Shown here: positions 1 through 7,020 of the stretch, piece after piece
Layout: each line of letters opens with the position of its first letter
Position numbering within the stretch: the first letter of the stretch is position 1
Assembly: GCA_003151595.1 (NCBI GenBank)
Contig: PLXW01000022.1
Coordinates: 32,891-96,890 of the forward strand
Direction: 5' to 3'
From: Myxococcales bacterium
GTDB lineage: Bacteria > Myxococcota > Polyangia > Polyangiales > Polyangiaceae
Length of the DNA: 64,000 nt
Translations under genes and position numbers: made by a program
Notes under the pieces: generated by a model
The model's database searches: none
What the model saw: the letters and a program-made list of their open reading frames with translations, nothing else
Told to the model about the DNA's origin: nothing

Positions 1-88
1 TCGAAGCGATCATCACGCCGTGACGTAAGACGTCGTAGCCAAAATCCCGATACGTAATTGGTAGCGCCATGACTGCTGGTCTTCCTCG

Positions 89-1078
89 CTATGTCCAGTC
101 GCCCGTCACGCCATCGCCGAACGCCTTCTGCCAAAGCTTCGATTGCTCGCCCTTGGGGCAGAAAGCGCGAAGCTCCTGGTCGTCGGACCCTTTGCATTGG
201 TCCTTGTGGTACGCGTCGAGCACTGCCGCGACGCACTCGTCGTCGCACCGACCGTTAGTGCCCTCGCGAACCGACTTGACACCTGCGGCTTTCGCCTCGC
301 TGTACGTCCACTTGTTCGCCTCGCCGTTTCGCTTTCCCGCGACCGCTTCGGCGACGTCGAATGAGTCGTGGATGAGGCCGTGGTCCAGCAGTGCGCCGTC
401 ATCCCCAGCTGCAGCCTTGTCGGACCCGGAGACGCAGACGCACGGCGCCTTCGCCTGATTGTACTTGGCCCATCCCGCGATCGGGATCGGCTTCCCCGCC
501 ACGTCGTTCCAGAACTCCTTGAAGCAGTGCTTCGGCAGGATGTGGTGGGGAGTCTTCGGCTTCGGGCACTTCTTATCGTAGCGAACGATGTCGCATTCTT
601 CGCCGCACTTGGCTTTGCCCGTCTCCATGAAGTCCGCGACCGCCATCTTCGCGATCACGGGGTTGGGCGGCGTTCCGGCGGGCGGGCACGCGTGGTTGTG
701 CGTCGTGATGTCGAGATGACGCACGGCCTCGACCCCCTCGATGAGCACGTCCATCGAGTGGCTCTGGAAGTACGCCTTGCCCTTGACGACGTGGGTCACG
801 ACGTTGCCCTGTCCACCGGACTTCGGGTCGCCAGGCTCGTCCCCGTTCGAGGTCGAGATGTACGAATTCTTGTGGGCGGCGGGGTTTCCGTTGACCGTGA
901 CCGACGTCGCGCACCCGGTAATGTCGCTCACCAGCGCGTTGTTGGGCAGCGGCGTCGGGATCGGGCCGGTTGGCGGCGGTGGTGGACAGAGGCAGAGGTC
1001 CGGGAACGCCATCAGCGATTTGCCGGACGAGCTCGTGTCGAAGGCACTTCGATCGTTGATGAAGACGGAATCCGGCAT
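89..1078 (-). CDS. PAAR-like (DUF4150) T6SS effector with C-terminal putative HNH-type nuclease
   Basis: 329 aa. Residues about 1-130 match the PAAR-like DUF4150 fold: an N-terminal FINDRSAF start, a PDLCLCPPPP proline run, PLPNNA, and STSNGDEPG followed by a Gly-rich turn. This domain caps the T6SS spike (VgrG) and carries cargo. The C-terminal part (about 175-329) contains HHILPKH, a His-His motif of HNH/GHH-like nucleases, and several cysteines, with DAYHKDQC near the end. It therefore looks like a toxic domain, probably a nuclease; that activity is inference. It is the last gene of a minus-strand operon, with its start directly abutting the stop of the upstream ketosynthase-like gene. A cognate immunity gene would be expected further downstream, off the left edge of the window. 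Confidence 0.75.
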   Translation of the reverse strand: MPDSVFINDRSAFDTSSSGKSLMAFPDLCLCPPPPPTGPIPTPLPNNALVSDITGCATSVTVNGNPAAHKNSYISTSNGDEPGDPKSGGQGNVVTHVVKGKAYFQSHSMDVLIEGVEAVRHLDITTHNHACPPAGTPPNPVIAKMAVADFMETGKAKCGEECDIVRYDKKCPKPKTPHHILPKHCFKEFWNDVAGKPIPIAGWAKYNQAKAPCVCVSGSDKAAAGDDGALLDHGLIHDSFDVAEAVAGKRNGEANKWTYSEAKAAGVKSVREGTNGRCDDECVAAVLDAYHKDQCKGSDDQELRAFCPKGEQSKLWQKAFGDGVTGDWT

Positions 1079-2083
1079 CTATCCCCCTTTCCGAAGCACG
1101 ACGGCGGTTCGCAGGCCTCCTTCCGAGGCCCCTAGATACATGGCGGTCTTCGCTGGCGTCCAGCCACGCTCGAGCGCAAACGCTGCGTACGCGACCGAGA
1201 TCGCGCCGAGCGCGCAGCCCACCTCTCCGAGAGAGCTCCCTAGCGTGACCGTCGGCAACGTCTGCGCGCGCGACGGGCGCAAGCGCGTGACGGCGAGCGC
1301 CGTCTCGTAGAAGCGATGGCGTTCGCCGGATGTGTCTTTCACGAGAAGTCCGACGTCCTCGATTCGAGAGCCGGCGGCAGCGAGAGCACTTCGTGCCGCG
1401 GCGGCCTGGGCGCGGCCCGTCATGCGGCCGGACGCGCGCGTCGCCTCTTCGGTCGCGAGCTCGACACCCGCGACGTAGACCGAAGCGCCGCGAATCGGAT
1501 CCGCGCTGACGCGCATGAACGCCGCCCCCTCGCCGGGGATGACGCCATCGGGCGAAAGGGTCGACGGCAGGCGCGACGCGCCCATCAGACGCTCGAGGCG
1601 CCCCCGATCGAGGAGCGTATCGACGGCGCCGACGTAGCAAGCGCGGTGACGCCCGAGCGCCAGGATCTTTTCAGCCTCGACGAGCGCGCGTCCGATCGCG
1701 GCATGCTCGCCGCCTGGGAGGACCTTCGAGTTTGCCCGATCGATGGCCTCTCCGAGAGGCCTCGTTGATCGGAGAAGCGCTTGAGCGTCGTATGGAAACG
1801 CGCCTTCCGCCGGAGTCGACAGGACGAGGGGCGATGGATCGGAGAGCGCGTCCTCCGTGCACTCGCCGAGGGCGACCTGCATCATCGCCGCGAGGCGCGC
1901 AGGACCGTTGCCAATGCCCGTGTCGATGGGCGCGGCGCATACGGTCATCGCTTCTCCGTTCGGGTGCCGAAGGCCGATCTCTCGCGCCCTCATCGTGAGC
2001 GTAAGGAGAGAGCCCATGGTCTGGGCGGCGTTCAAACCGACCGACGTCACGACGCCGAGACGCTCGATCCACAGCGGCGTCAT
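1079..2083 (-). CDS. Beta-ketoacyl synthase-like protein of a T6SS accessory operon
   Basis: 334 aa. The N-terminus (IERLGVVTSVGLNAAQT) and later segments (VIPGEGAAFMRV, VTLGSSLGEVGCALGAIS) follow the thiolase/ketosynthase fold. It is shorter than true KAS enzymes (about 410 aa), and I see no clear active-site Cys or paired catalytic His, so catalysis is doubtful. Ketosynthase-like proteins of this type commonly sit beside DUF2169 and PAAR genes in proteobacterial and myxobacterial T6SS loci, where their role is unproven. It overlaps the upstream DUF2169 gene by 4 nt and abuts the PAAR gene, so the three are probably translationally coupled. Confidence 0.7.
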   Translation of the reverse strand: MTPLWIERLGVVTSVGLNAAQTMGSLLTLTMRAREIGLRHPNGEAMTVCAAPIDTGIGNGPARLAAMMQVALGECTEDALSDPSPLVLSTPAEGAFPYDAQALLRSTRPLGEAIDRANSKVLPGGEHAAIGRALVEAEKILALGRHRACYVGAVDTLLDRGRLERLMGASRLPSTLSPDGVIPGEGAAFMRVSADPIRGASVYVAGVELATEEATRASGRMTGRAQAAAARSALAAAGSRIEDVGLLVKDTSGERHRFYETALAVTRLRPSRAQTLPTVTLGSSLGEVGCALGAISVAYAAFALERGWTPAKTAMYLGASEGGLRTAVVLRKGG

Positions 2084-3144
2084 CGTGTTCCCCGTGGGTC
2101 TCGACCGAAGTATCGCTTCCTCGTCGCCTTCGCTTTTAGCCAGCCGCGCCAGGGCGTTCCGACGTAGACGTCTTCGATGCCGAGAACGTTCGGCCGCGGG
2201 ATGTGAAAGAAGCGGCCAACGACGGAGAAGCGCCGCTCGGCGGGCTCGATGAGCACCGTGTCGGGAGTCGCGAAGCCCTCGGCCCTATCGCCACGCCGAC
2301 CCAGGATGGCGACGGGAACGTCGAAGGGCGGAAGCGCGAACCAAGTATCTGCCTCTGCCGCCATGCCGCGAAGGCGCACGCGCTCGCCCGGACGGTACGC
2401 GTCGAGCTGCTGATCCTCGGGCGCACAGTTCCAAAAACGATCGTCGAAGTCAGGCGGCAGGAGCGGAAAGTGCTCGTCGAGCCAGGCCTTGTCGTACGTC
2501 CCGCCCCAGCGCAGGCGCGAAGGGTTCGAGCGTGCGACCGGACCGAAGCCAACCGGAGGGGGTCGGTCGCTCCATGAGCCGATCAGGTGGTCGGGGGATT
2601 CGAAGTTCGGCAGTCGCTTGCCGACTGCGCTCGATTCCTTTCGGGCGAACCCCGTTCCGCTCAGGTTCCGTCTCTCGCAATGGGCGGGGGACTGCGCGTC
2701 GATGCCCCCGAAGCTACGTGACCACGTGATCGGCATGCGCTCGAAGGGGCGCGGGTCCGTCGCGCGAAGGCCGACTGCGTACCCGGGCACCCAGACGCGG
2801 TCGCCAAAGAGACGAGCCGCTTTACCGACTTGGTCTCCGATCTCGAGTTTCATGACGGCGTGATTGGTGGCTTGCGCGAGCACGACCTCGCCGGCGAGCA
2901 GCACGTCGACGCGCGGCTTGCGCGGCGCCAGCTCCGTCTCGAGAAGGATGCTCGAGGTTGCCGGATCGCCTTCGTAGACGTCCTGGTCGACGACGCGCTG
3001 GGGCGCGATTGGATGCGGTTGTCCGGAGGCGTCCCAGGTGAACGATTGCTTGACGACGACGACGTAGTATTCAGCGCCATCGCGATCGAGGTTGATCGCC
3101 TCGCCGCACGCGCACGCATCGTCGAAGATCGCGTAGATCGCCAC
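2080..3144 (-). CDS. DUF2169 family T6SS accessory protein
   Basis: 354 aa. The pattern WDASGQPHPI, VDQDVYEG, KPRVDVLLAGE, PITWSRSFGG and ERRNLSGTGF is typical of DUF2169 proteins, which are encoded next to PAAR-like effectors in T6SS clusters and are thought to help load or fold effectors. It lies in an operon: 3 nt after the upstream small protein gene and overlapping the ketosynthase-like gene by 4 nt. The family assignment is fairly secure; the adaptor role is known only by association. Confidence 0.8.
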   Translation of the reverse strand: MAIYAIFDDACACGEAINLDRDGAEYYVVVVKQSFTWDASGQPHPIAPQRVVDQDVYEGDPATSSILLETELAPRKPRVDVLLAGEVVLAQATNHAVMKLEIGDQVGKAARLFGDRVWVPGYAVGLRATDPRPFERMPITWSRSFGGIDAQSPAHCERRNLSGTGFARKESSAVGKRLPNFESPDHLIGSWSDRPPPVGFGPVARSNPSRLRWGGTYDKAWLDEHFPLLPPDFDDRFWNCAPEDQQLDAYRPGERVRLRGMAAEADTWFALPPFDVPVAILGRRGDRAEGFATPDTVLIEPAERRFSVVGRFFHIPRPNVLGIEDVYVGTPWRGWLKAKATRKRYFGRDPRGTR

Positions 3145-3147
3145 GGT

Positions 3148-3636
3148 TCAGTTGATTCGAACGCGGCCGCCCTTGACCCGATTGATCTCGGAGGCACGCG
3201 AAAGGATGTCCCGTCCGCGAAGAACGACATCGCCGCTCGCTTCCAGCGACAGGCTCGCGGCACCGTTGTCTAGCGTGATCCCATTCGCGGCCTCGACGGT
3301 CACGGTGCCTGCGCGGAGATGAAGATCCGGGCGGGCCGCGTCGTGGCGCTCGTCCGGGAAGATCCCCCAAAGTACGTGGCGCTCGCCTCCACGAATGTGG
3401 ACGCAGGCGTCAATGGGAGCAATCGACAGCGCTGCGCGTAGCCATTCGAGAGGAACGTGGTGCGGCCGACGAGCGAGGATCGTTCCCGGCGCTCCGAGGT
3501 CGACGATGACCTCGCCGTAGCTCTCGATCCCGATGACCTTGCCATCTCGGTATTCGCTCGTGTTCTGCACCGGTCGAGCCTGCGGAACGACCTGCTTCGT
3601 CTCGGCGGGGAGGCCGCGAGCGCGTTTGCCAGACAT
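3148..3636 (-). CDS. Small T6SS-operon protein (DUF6484-like)
   Basis: 162 aa and the first gene of the operon 3636-89. The middle (DGKVIGIESYGEVIVDLG to PIDACVHIRGGERHVLWGIF) looks like a small beta-barrel. The C-terminal half carries repeated short beta turns (LHLRAGTVTVEAANGITLDNGAASLSL split over strands) like the tail of VgrG-type spike proteins. Similar proteins precede DUF2169 genes in T6SS clusters, and DUF6484 is my best match from memory. The likely role is a spike or adaptor part. Confidence 0.55.
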   Translation of the reverse strand: MSGKRARGLPAETKQVVPQARPVQNTSEYRDGKVIGIESYGEVIVDLGAPGTILARRPHHVPLEWLRAALSIAPIDACVHIRGGERHVLWGIFPDERHDAARPDLHLRAGTVTVEAANGITLDNGAASLSLEASGDVVLRGRDILSRASEINRVKGGRVRIN

Positions 3637-3858
3637 GAGAGCCTCGTCTTTGAAGAGGGCGCGAGAATCGCGCAGGCGAGCGGCGGTAGCAAGCCGTCCG
3701 TCCGCTTCGCTGTAACATCGTCCGCGAAGTGACAGAGCGCGCCGGGACCACGCGAGTAGAACCTGCTGGTTCTCGGCGTGCGCCGGCGGCGGCGCGGAGG
3801 CTATGTGCGGAGCAGGATGCCGCAGATCAGGGGGCGCCGAGGCCCAGCGAACGCCTAG

Positions 3859-4497
3859 TCAGTCGGTGTCCGCGTCGGGCGCATCTTCGTCACTCTGACC
3901 TGCCGCGCGCTCGCGCTCTATCGCCGCGTAGAGGCCGAGCACGTGCACCGTCATCTGCATCGCGGTCTTGTACCTCCGCTTGTCACCTCGCACCGGGGAG
4001 ACGCCCCTGATCAACACGTACTCGGCCATGCGCGACGCACCGAGTGCGCAGGCGTCGGGTGCCGCGCGAAGGTTCATCGCTTCATCCCGCCCCTCGTCGA
4101 AGACTGCGCGCGCTTCGTCGAACAGGCTCGCCGCAGACGCGTGGATCTCATCGGGCGAGGCCGCGAAGCCCTCGATGTCGTCCGACCGGGTTAGCCAGAC
4201 GTCCACCGCTTGCGGGCCGTAGAAGGCGGCAATAGTAAGCTTGCAGATTGGCTCCGCCTCGGCGAGACCGAGAAGTTCGTCGAAGCGAAGTGGGACGGGT
4301 TCGTCTGTCCAGAAGGCCAACGCGGCAAGGAGCAAGGCTCGGTGACCCGCGGCCAGCAAGCTCGGTGCCTGTCGCGCGAGCGCCTGCGCTTCGGCGGTCG
4401 GCCCTCGACTGGTCCAGAGTCTTTCGAGTCCACCCGTCGCGAGAAGGGCTCGACAAGCCTCCGCGCGTTGCTGCGGGTCACGGAATGAGTCGTTCAT
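3859..4497 (-). CDS. Hypothetical alpha-helical protein
   Basis: 212 aa, not recognised. It is mostly Ala/Leu-rich helix and ends in an acidic tail (SDEDAPDADTD). The start is supported by a GGAGGA ribosome site 7-8 nt upstream. It follows the HTH gene at 4986-4543 on the same strand by 45 nt and may form a two-gene operon with it. The 222 nt between its stop and the T6SS operon (3637-3858) hold nothing I can name. Confidence 0.6.
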   Translation of the reverse strand: MNDSFRDPQQRAEACRALLATGGLERLWTSRGPTAEAQALARQAPSLLAAGHRALLLAALAFWTDEPVPLRFDELLGLAEAEPICKLTIAAFYGPQAVDVWLTRSDDIEGFAASPDEIHASAASLFDEARAVFDEGRDEAMNLRAAPDACALGASRMAEYVLIRGVSPVRGDKRRYKTAMQMTVHVLGLYAAIERERAAGQSDEDAPDADTD

Positions 4498-4542
4498 GTA
4501 AGGGTCCTCCTCGTGCGCTGCGTATCGCGCGATGACGTTCCG

Positions 4543-4986
4543 CTAACGCTTCTTCCGTCGCGACGGCGGCGGAGGATCATCCGGAAACTCTGGTTCGCCA
4601 CGCGCGCGCCGCGCCTGAATTTCCTTTTCCCAGGCGTTGTCGTTGGAGTCCGGCGGCTTCGTCTCTGGTCCCTTCCGATTCGACTCGGGGGGCTTGCCCC
4701 TTTCGCTTGAAGGAACCGTCGTCGCGGGCTTAGGGCGCCGCGCCGCAGGGGGTGGCCGACTGGAGGGGCGATCGGGAACCAAGCCTCCCCGGATGCCTCT
4801 TCGCTTCAGACGCCGCGCGAGATTGTCGATCTCTTGCCGGTCGTAGAGGAGGCGGCGGCCAGAGGGGTCGTCAGGATCGATCCACGGGTGGACATCCCGC
4901 CCTTTCATTCGGAGCAGTGAGCTGTCCGAAATCCCAAGAATGAGAAGTACGTCCTTCCGTCGATAGGTCGTTTCGTCGTCCGCCAT
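4543..4986 (-). CDS. MerR/excisionase-type HTH DNA-binding protein
   Basis: 147 aa. Residues about 8-60 (RRKDVLLILGISDSSLLR, then WIDPDDPSGRRLLYDRQEIDNLARRL) fit a winged helix-turn-helix of the MerR or excisionase type, in which a site is first bound and the wing contacts the minor groove. The rest is a Pro/Arg/Lys-rich disordered tail. A strong GAGGGAGGG ribosome site precedes the start. It is transcribed away from the virus-like gene block that begins at 5250, and a perfect 22-bp palindrome (5133-5154) lies between them. It is a good candidate for the regulator of that block and of itself. Confidence 0.6.
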   Translation of the reverse strand: MADDETTYRRKDVLLILGISDSSLLRMKGRDVHPWIDPDDPSGRRLLYDRQEIDNLARRLKRRGIRGGLVPDRPSSRPPPAARRPKPATTVPSSERGKPPESNRKGPETKPPDSNDNAWEKEIQARRARGEPEFPDDPPPPSRRKKR

Positions 4987-5111
4987 CGAGGCCCTCCCTC
5001 GCCAGATGGCGAGCTCGCGCGAAATGAATGCTCGGCGTGAGAAAAATATTCTCGCGCGTCCGTGCTCTTGGTCGATCGCGTGGCGCGGCGCGAATCGTCA
5101 GAAAGCGAAAA

Positions 5112-5129
5112 GCGGGCCGAGTGGCCCGC
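5112..5129. terminator. GC-rich hairpin in divergent intergenic region
   Basis: A 7-bp perfect stem (GCGGGCC / GGCCCGC) with a 4-nt loop sits immediately left of the palindrome at 5133. It lacks a T-run, so it could be a weak terminator, an attenuator or simply a protein-binding site. Confidence 0.35.
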
Positions 5130-5132
5130 CAG

Positions 5133-5154
5133 TGAAGCGTCAACTGACGCTTCA
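5133..5154. promoter_or_regulatory. 22-bp perfect palindrome, candidate operator
   Basis: TGAAGCGTCA, two spacer bases AC, then TGACGCTTCA: two perfect inverted 10-bp arms. It lies 147 nt from the start of the leftward HTH gene and 96 nt from the rightward gene at 5250. Such a site between divergent genes usually binds a dimeric regulator. Binding by the 4543-4986 product is inference. Confidence 0.5.
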
Positions 5155-5249
5155 CCGGTGACGGCATTGAACAAGATCGCAGTTCTTGTTCGATGGTTCG
5201 CAAGACTTATTTCTCCTTGAGTCTCAACCAAACAAGGAGGCCAGAGACC

Positions 5250-5735
5250 ATGTCATTCAACACAGCCACGCTGACAGAAATGCGAAACGCGAAGGAGCGC
5301 GCGCTCCAGAAGATGCGCGACTTCCGTCGCGAGAATTCGAAAAAGATCGCCGCGGGGGTCGCGGCGGTGGAAACAACCGGAACGTCCTACGCGTTCGGAT
5401 TCTTGAACGGCCGCTTCGGCGGTGAACACGGCGAGATGTCGATCGGCGGGGTTGTCCCGGTCGATCTCCTTGCTGGGACGGCGCTGCACGCCTTGGCCAT
5501 GTTCAATGGCCTCGAAGACGAGCAGGTGTCTCACGCGCACTCGATTGGCAACGGGGCTCTCGCCGCGTGCGCCTATCGCTATGGGCACAAGCTCGGCGAG
5601 TCGATGGCGATCAACGCTGGCGCGAAGACGCCCGCGGCTTTCACTGGCGCACCGGTCTCTCCGCAACTCGGCGGGGCACCGCGCGTCATCGCGACTCCCA
5701 CCGGGCAGCAATACACGGTCGTGCAGCACCCCTGA
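5250..5735 (+). CDS. Hypothetical virus-like element protein, Gly/Ala-rich hydrophobic
   Basis: 161 aa from the ATG at 5250, chosen because AAGGAGG ends 9 nt upstream; an in-frame upstream start at 5193 has no such site. The basic N-terminus (about 1-35) is followed by two weakly hydrophobic Gly/Ala-rich segments (about 45-90) with the look of short membrane helices, then a Pro-rich tail. First gene of the long plus-strand block. Not recognised; a small membrane or minor virion protein is a guess from position and composition. Confidence 0.6.
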   Translation: MSFNTATLTEMRNAKERALQKMRDFRRENSKKIAAGVAAVETTGTSYAFGFLNGRFGGEHGEMSIGGVVPVDLLAGTALHALAMFNGLEDEQVSHAHSIGNGALAACAYRYGHKLGESMAINAGAKTPAAFTGAPVSPQLGGAPRVIATPTGQQYTVVQHP

Positions 5736-5780
5736 CGGGGCTGTCGCAACGGCACAAACGAAAAGGCACAGGTAAACCAA

Positions 5781-6467
5781 ATGAATGGAAGATCGATGAT
5801 CGTCGGGCGCGAAATGATCGTGGGCAACCACGGCCAGCATCCCGACGACGACATGGACGAGCTCCTGCATCACACCTCGGTGGGTGCGGAGCGATCGACG
5901 GAGATCGCGCGGCACCATCCGCACGAGCAGCACCTCGCACACGAGGAGCACCGGAGTGGCCGGCGCTCGCGCGAATACGACTACCGGCCGCACGATGGCG
6001 TTCGGCGCCGTGAGGCGCCGCGCGAAGTGTATTACGAGGAGGAGGAGCCGCCGCCGCGTCGGCGCGCCTCCCACGAACCGACGCACGGACCGCGCGTCAT
6101 TCACACGGAGCCGACGAACGAGAAGCGTCGGCACTTTCCGATCGGCTTCACGCAGTCGCAGATTCCGGCGGGCCAAGTCGCCGAGGTCGAGGTGAAGCCC
6201 CAGGTGCTTTTCCGCGGGGAGCGGCTCGCGGTCGCTCCGTCGAACGCGCGCTCGTTCTCGATCGTCGACATAAAGGTCGGCAAGGACAGTCAGCTCGCAG
6301 CGACAGGCGAGATGCCCGCCGAAGCGTTCTCAGCGCTCGCGGTCGGGGTTCGCATGGAACTCGACACCGCGCAGCCGGGGATCGTGATCGTCCTCATCGT
6401 GCGCAACACGGATACGTCGGCCCAGGACTTCAACGCCGTCCTCTATGGGACGGTCTTCGAGGACTGA
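5781..6467 (+). CDS. Candidate jelly-roll-type coat protein with disordered basic N-terminus
   Basis: 228 aa. Residues 1 to about 110 are a His/Arg/Glu-rich, low-complexity, probably disordered region. From about 112 to 228 the protein is predicted by eye to be all-beta: alternating hydrophobic strands separated by Gly/Pro/Asn turns (IPAGQVAEVEVKPQ, LFRGERLAV, SFSIVDIKVG, GIVIVLIVRNT, FNAVLYGTVFED). A basic flexible arm followed by one beta-sandwich domain is the architecture of single-jelly-roll capsid or spike proteins. No homology search was possible, so this is a structural guess. It ends 6 nt before the next gene. Confidence 0.5.
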   Translation: MNGRSMIVGREMIVGNHGQHPDDDMDELLHHTSVGAERSTEIARHHPHEQHLAHEEHRSGRRSREYDYRPHDGVRRREAPREVYYEEEEPPPRRRASHEPTHGPRVIHTEPTNEKRRHFPIGFTQSQIPAGQVAEVEVKPQVLFRGERLAVAPSNARSFSIVDIKVGKDSQLAATGEMPAEAFSALAVGVRMELDTAQPGIVIVLIVRNTDTSAQDFNAVLYGTVFED

Positions 6468-6473
6468 GGCACC

Positions 6474-6875
6474 ATGTACGCGCCGCTGTACCAACTTCGA
6501 TCGTTCGACGTGATCGACAGCGACGCGCGAGGCCGAGTGCTCGTTCATCTTCTCGAAGCACTCATCGCCGCGAATATCGAGTACCTCAGAATCTGCCCTT
6601 CCACGCCGACGCTCTATGAGAGCGGCGTCGTGTACGAAGAGGAGCCCGAGGAGCGGGACAATTGGCAGGACATTCCTGAGACGCTCGGCGTCGGGAATGG
6701 GGATTGCGAAGACCTCGGATGCTGGCGCATCGCCGAGCTTCGCTTCCGTGCGAACGAAAACGCTACGCCGTTCATTCGGTGGCGCGAGGTCGGAACCCGC
6801 ACGGTCTATCACATCGCCGTTCGCCGCGCGGACGGCGCGATTGAGGATCCCTCGCGCCTGCTTGGGATGCGCTGA
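6474..6875 (+). CDS. Small transglutaminase/papain-fold protein
   Basis: 133 aa. The motif GNGDCEDLGCWRIAELR (Cys78 at the head of a helix), then VYHIAV (His113) and AIEDPSRLLGM (Asp125), gives a complete Cys-His-Asp order on a helix/strand background typical of the transglutaminase/papain fold. It could be a protease, a peptidoglycan amidase or a cross-linking enzyme. Very short for the family, so it contains only the catalytic core. It follows the candidate coat gene by 6 nt, which suggests a processing or assembly role. Confidence 0.6.
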   Translation: MYAPLYQLRSFDVIDSDARGRVLVHLLEALIAANIEYLRICPSTPTLYESGVVYEEEPEERDNWQDIPETLGVGNGDCEDLGCWRIAELRFRANENATPFIRWREVGTRTVYHIAVRRADGAIEDPSRLLGMR

Positions 6876-6926
6876 CACAACAGGGTAAGCGCGCGCATGC
6901 GTTGAAATCACGCGGCGCTGTACGCG

Positions 6927-6958
6927 GCGAGAGGCGTTCGACCGAACGCGCCTCTCGC
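6927..6958. terminator. Strong intergenic hairpin
   Basis: GCGAGAGGCG and CGCCTCTCGC are perfect 10-nt complementary arms around a 12-nt centre that can pair further (TTCG/CGAA). It lies in the 145-nt gap between the papain-fold gene and the LysM gene, the largest gap in this block up to 19.6 kb. No T-run follows; it may stop or attenuate transcription or protect an RNA end. Confidence 0.45.
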
Positions 6959-7020
6959 GACTGCGGACGTGTGCGCGCGCTTGCCCCCCACCAGGGCCCA
7001 CAACCGGAGAGCGAATCATC

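Noticed and set aside
5253..6176. 307-codon minus-strand frame at the start of the virus-like block
   Set aside because: No ribosome site or family features; opposes two well-started plus-strand genes.
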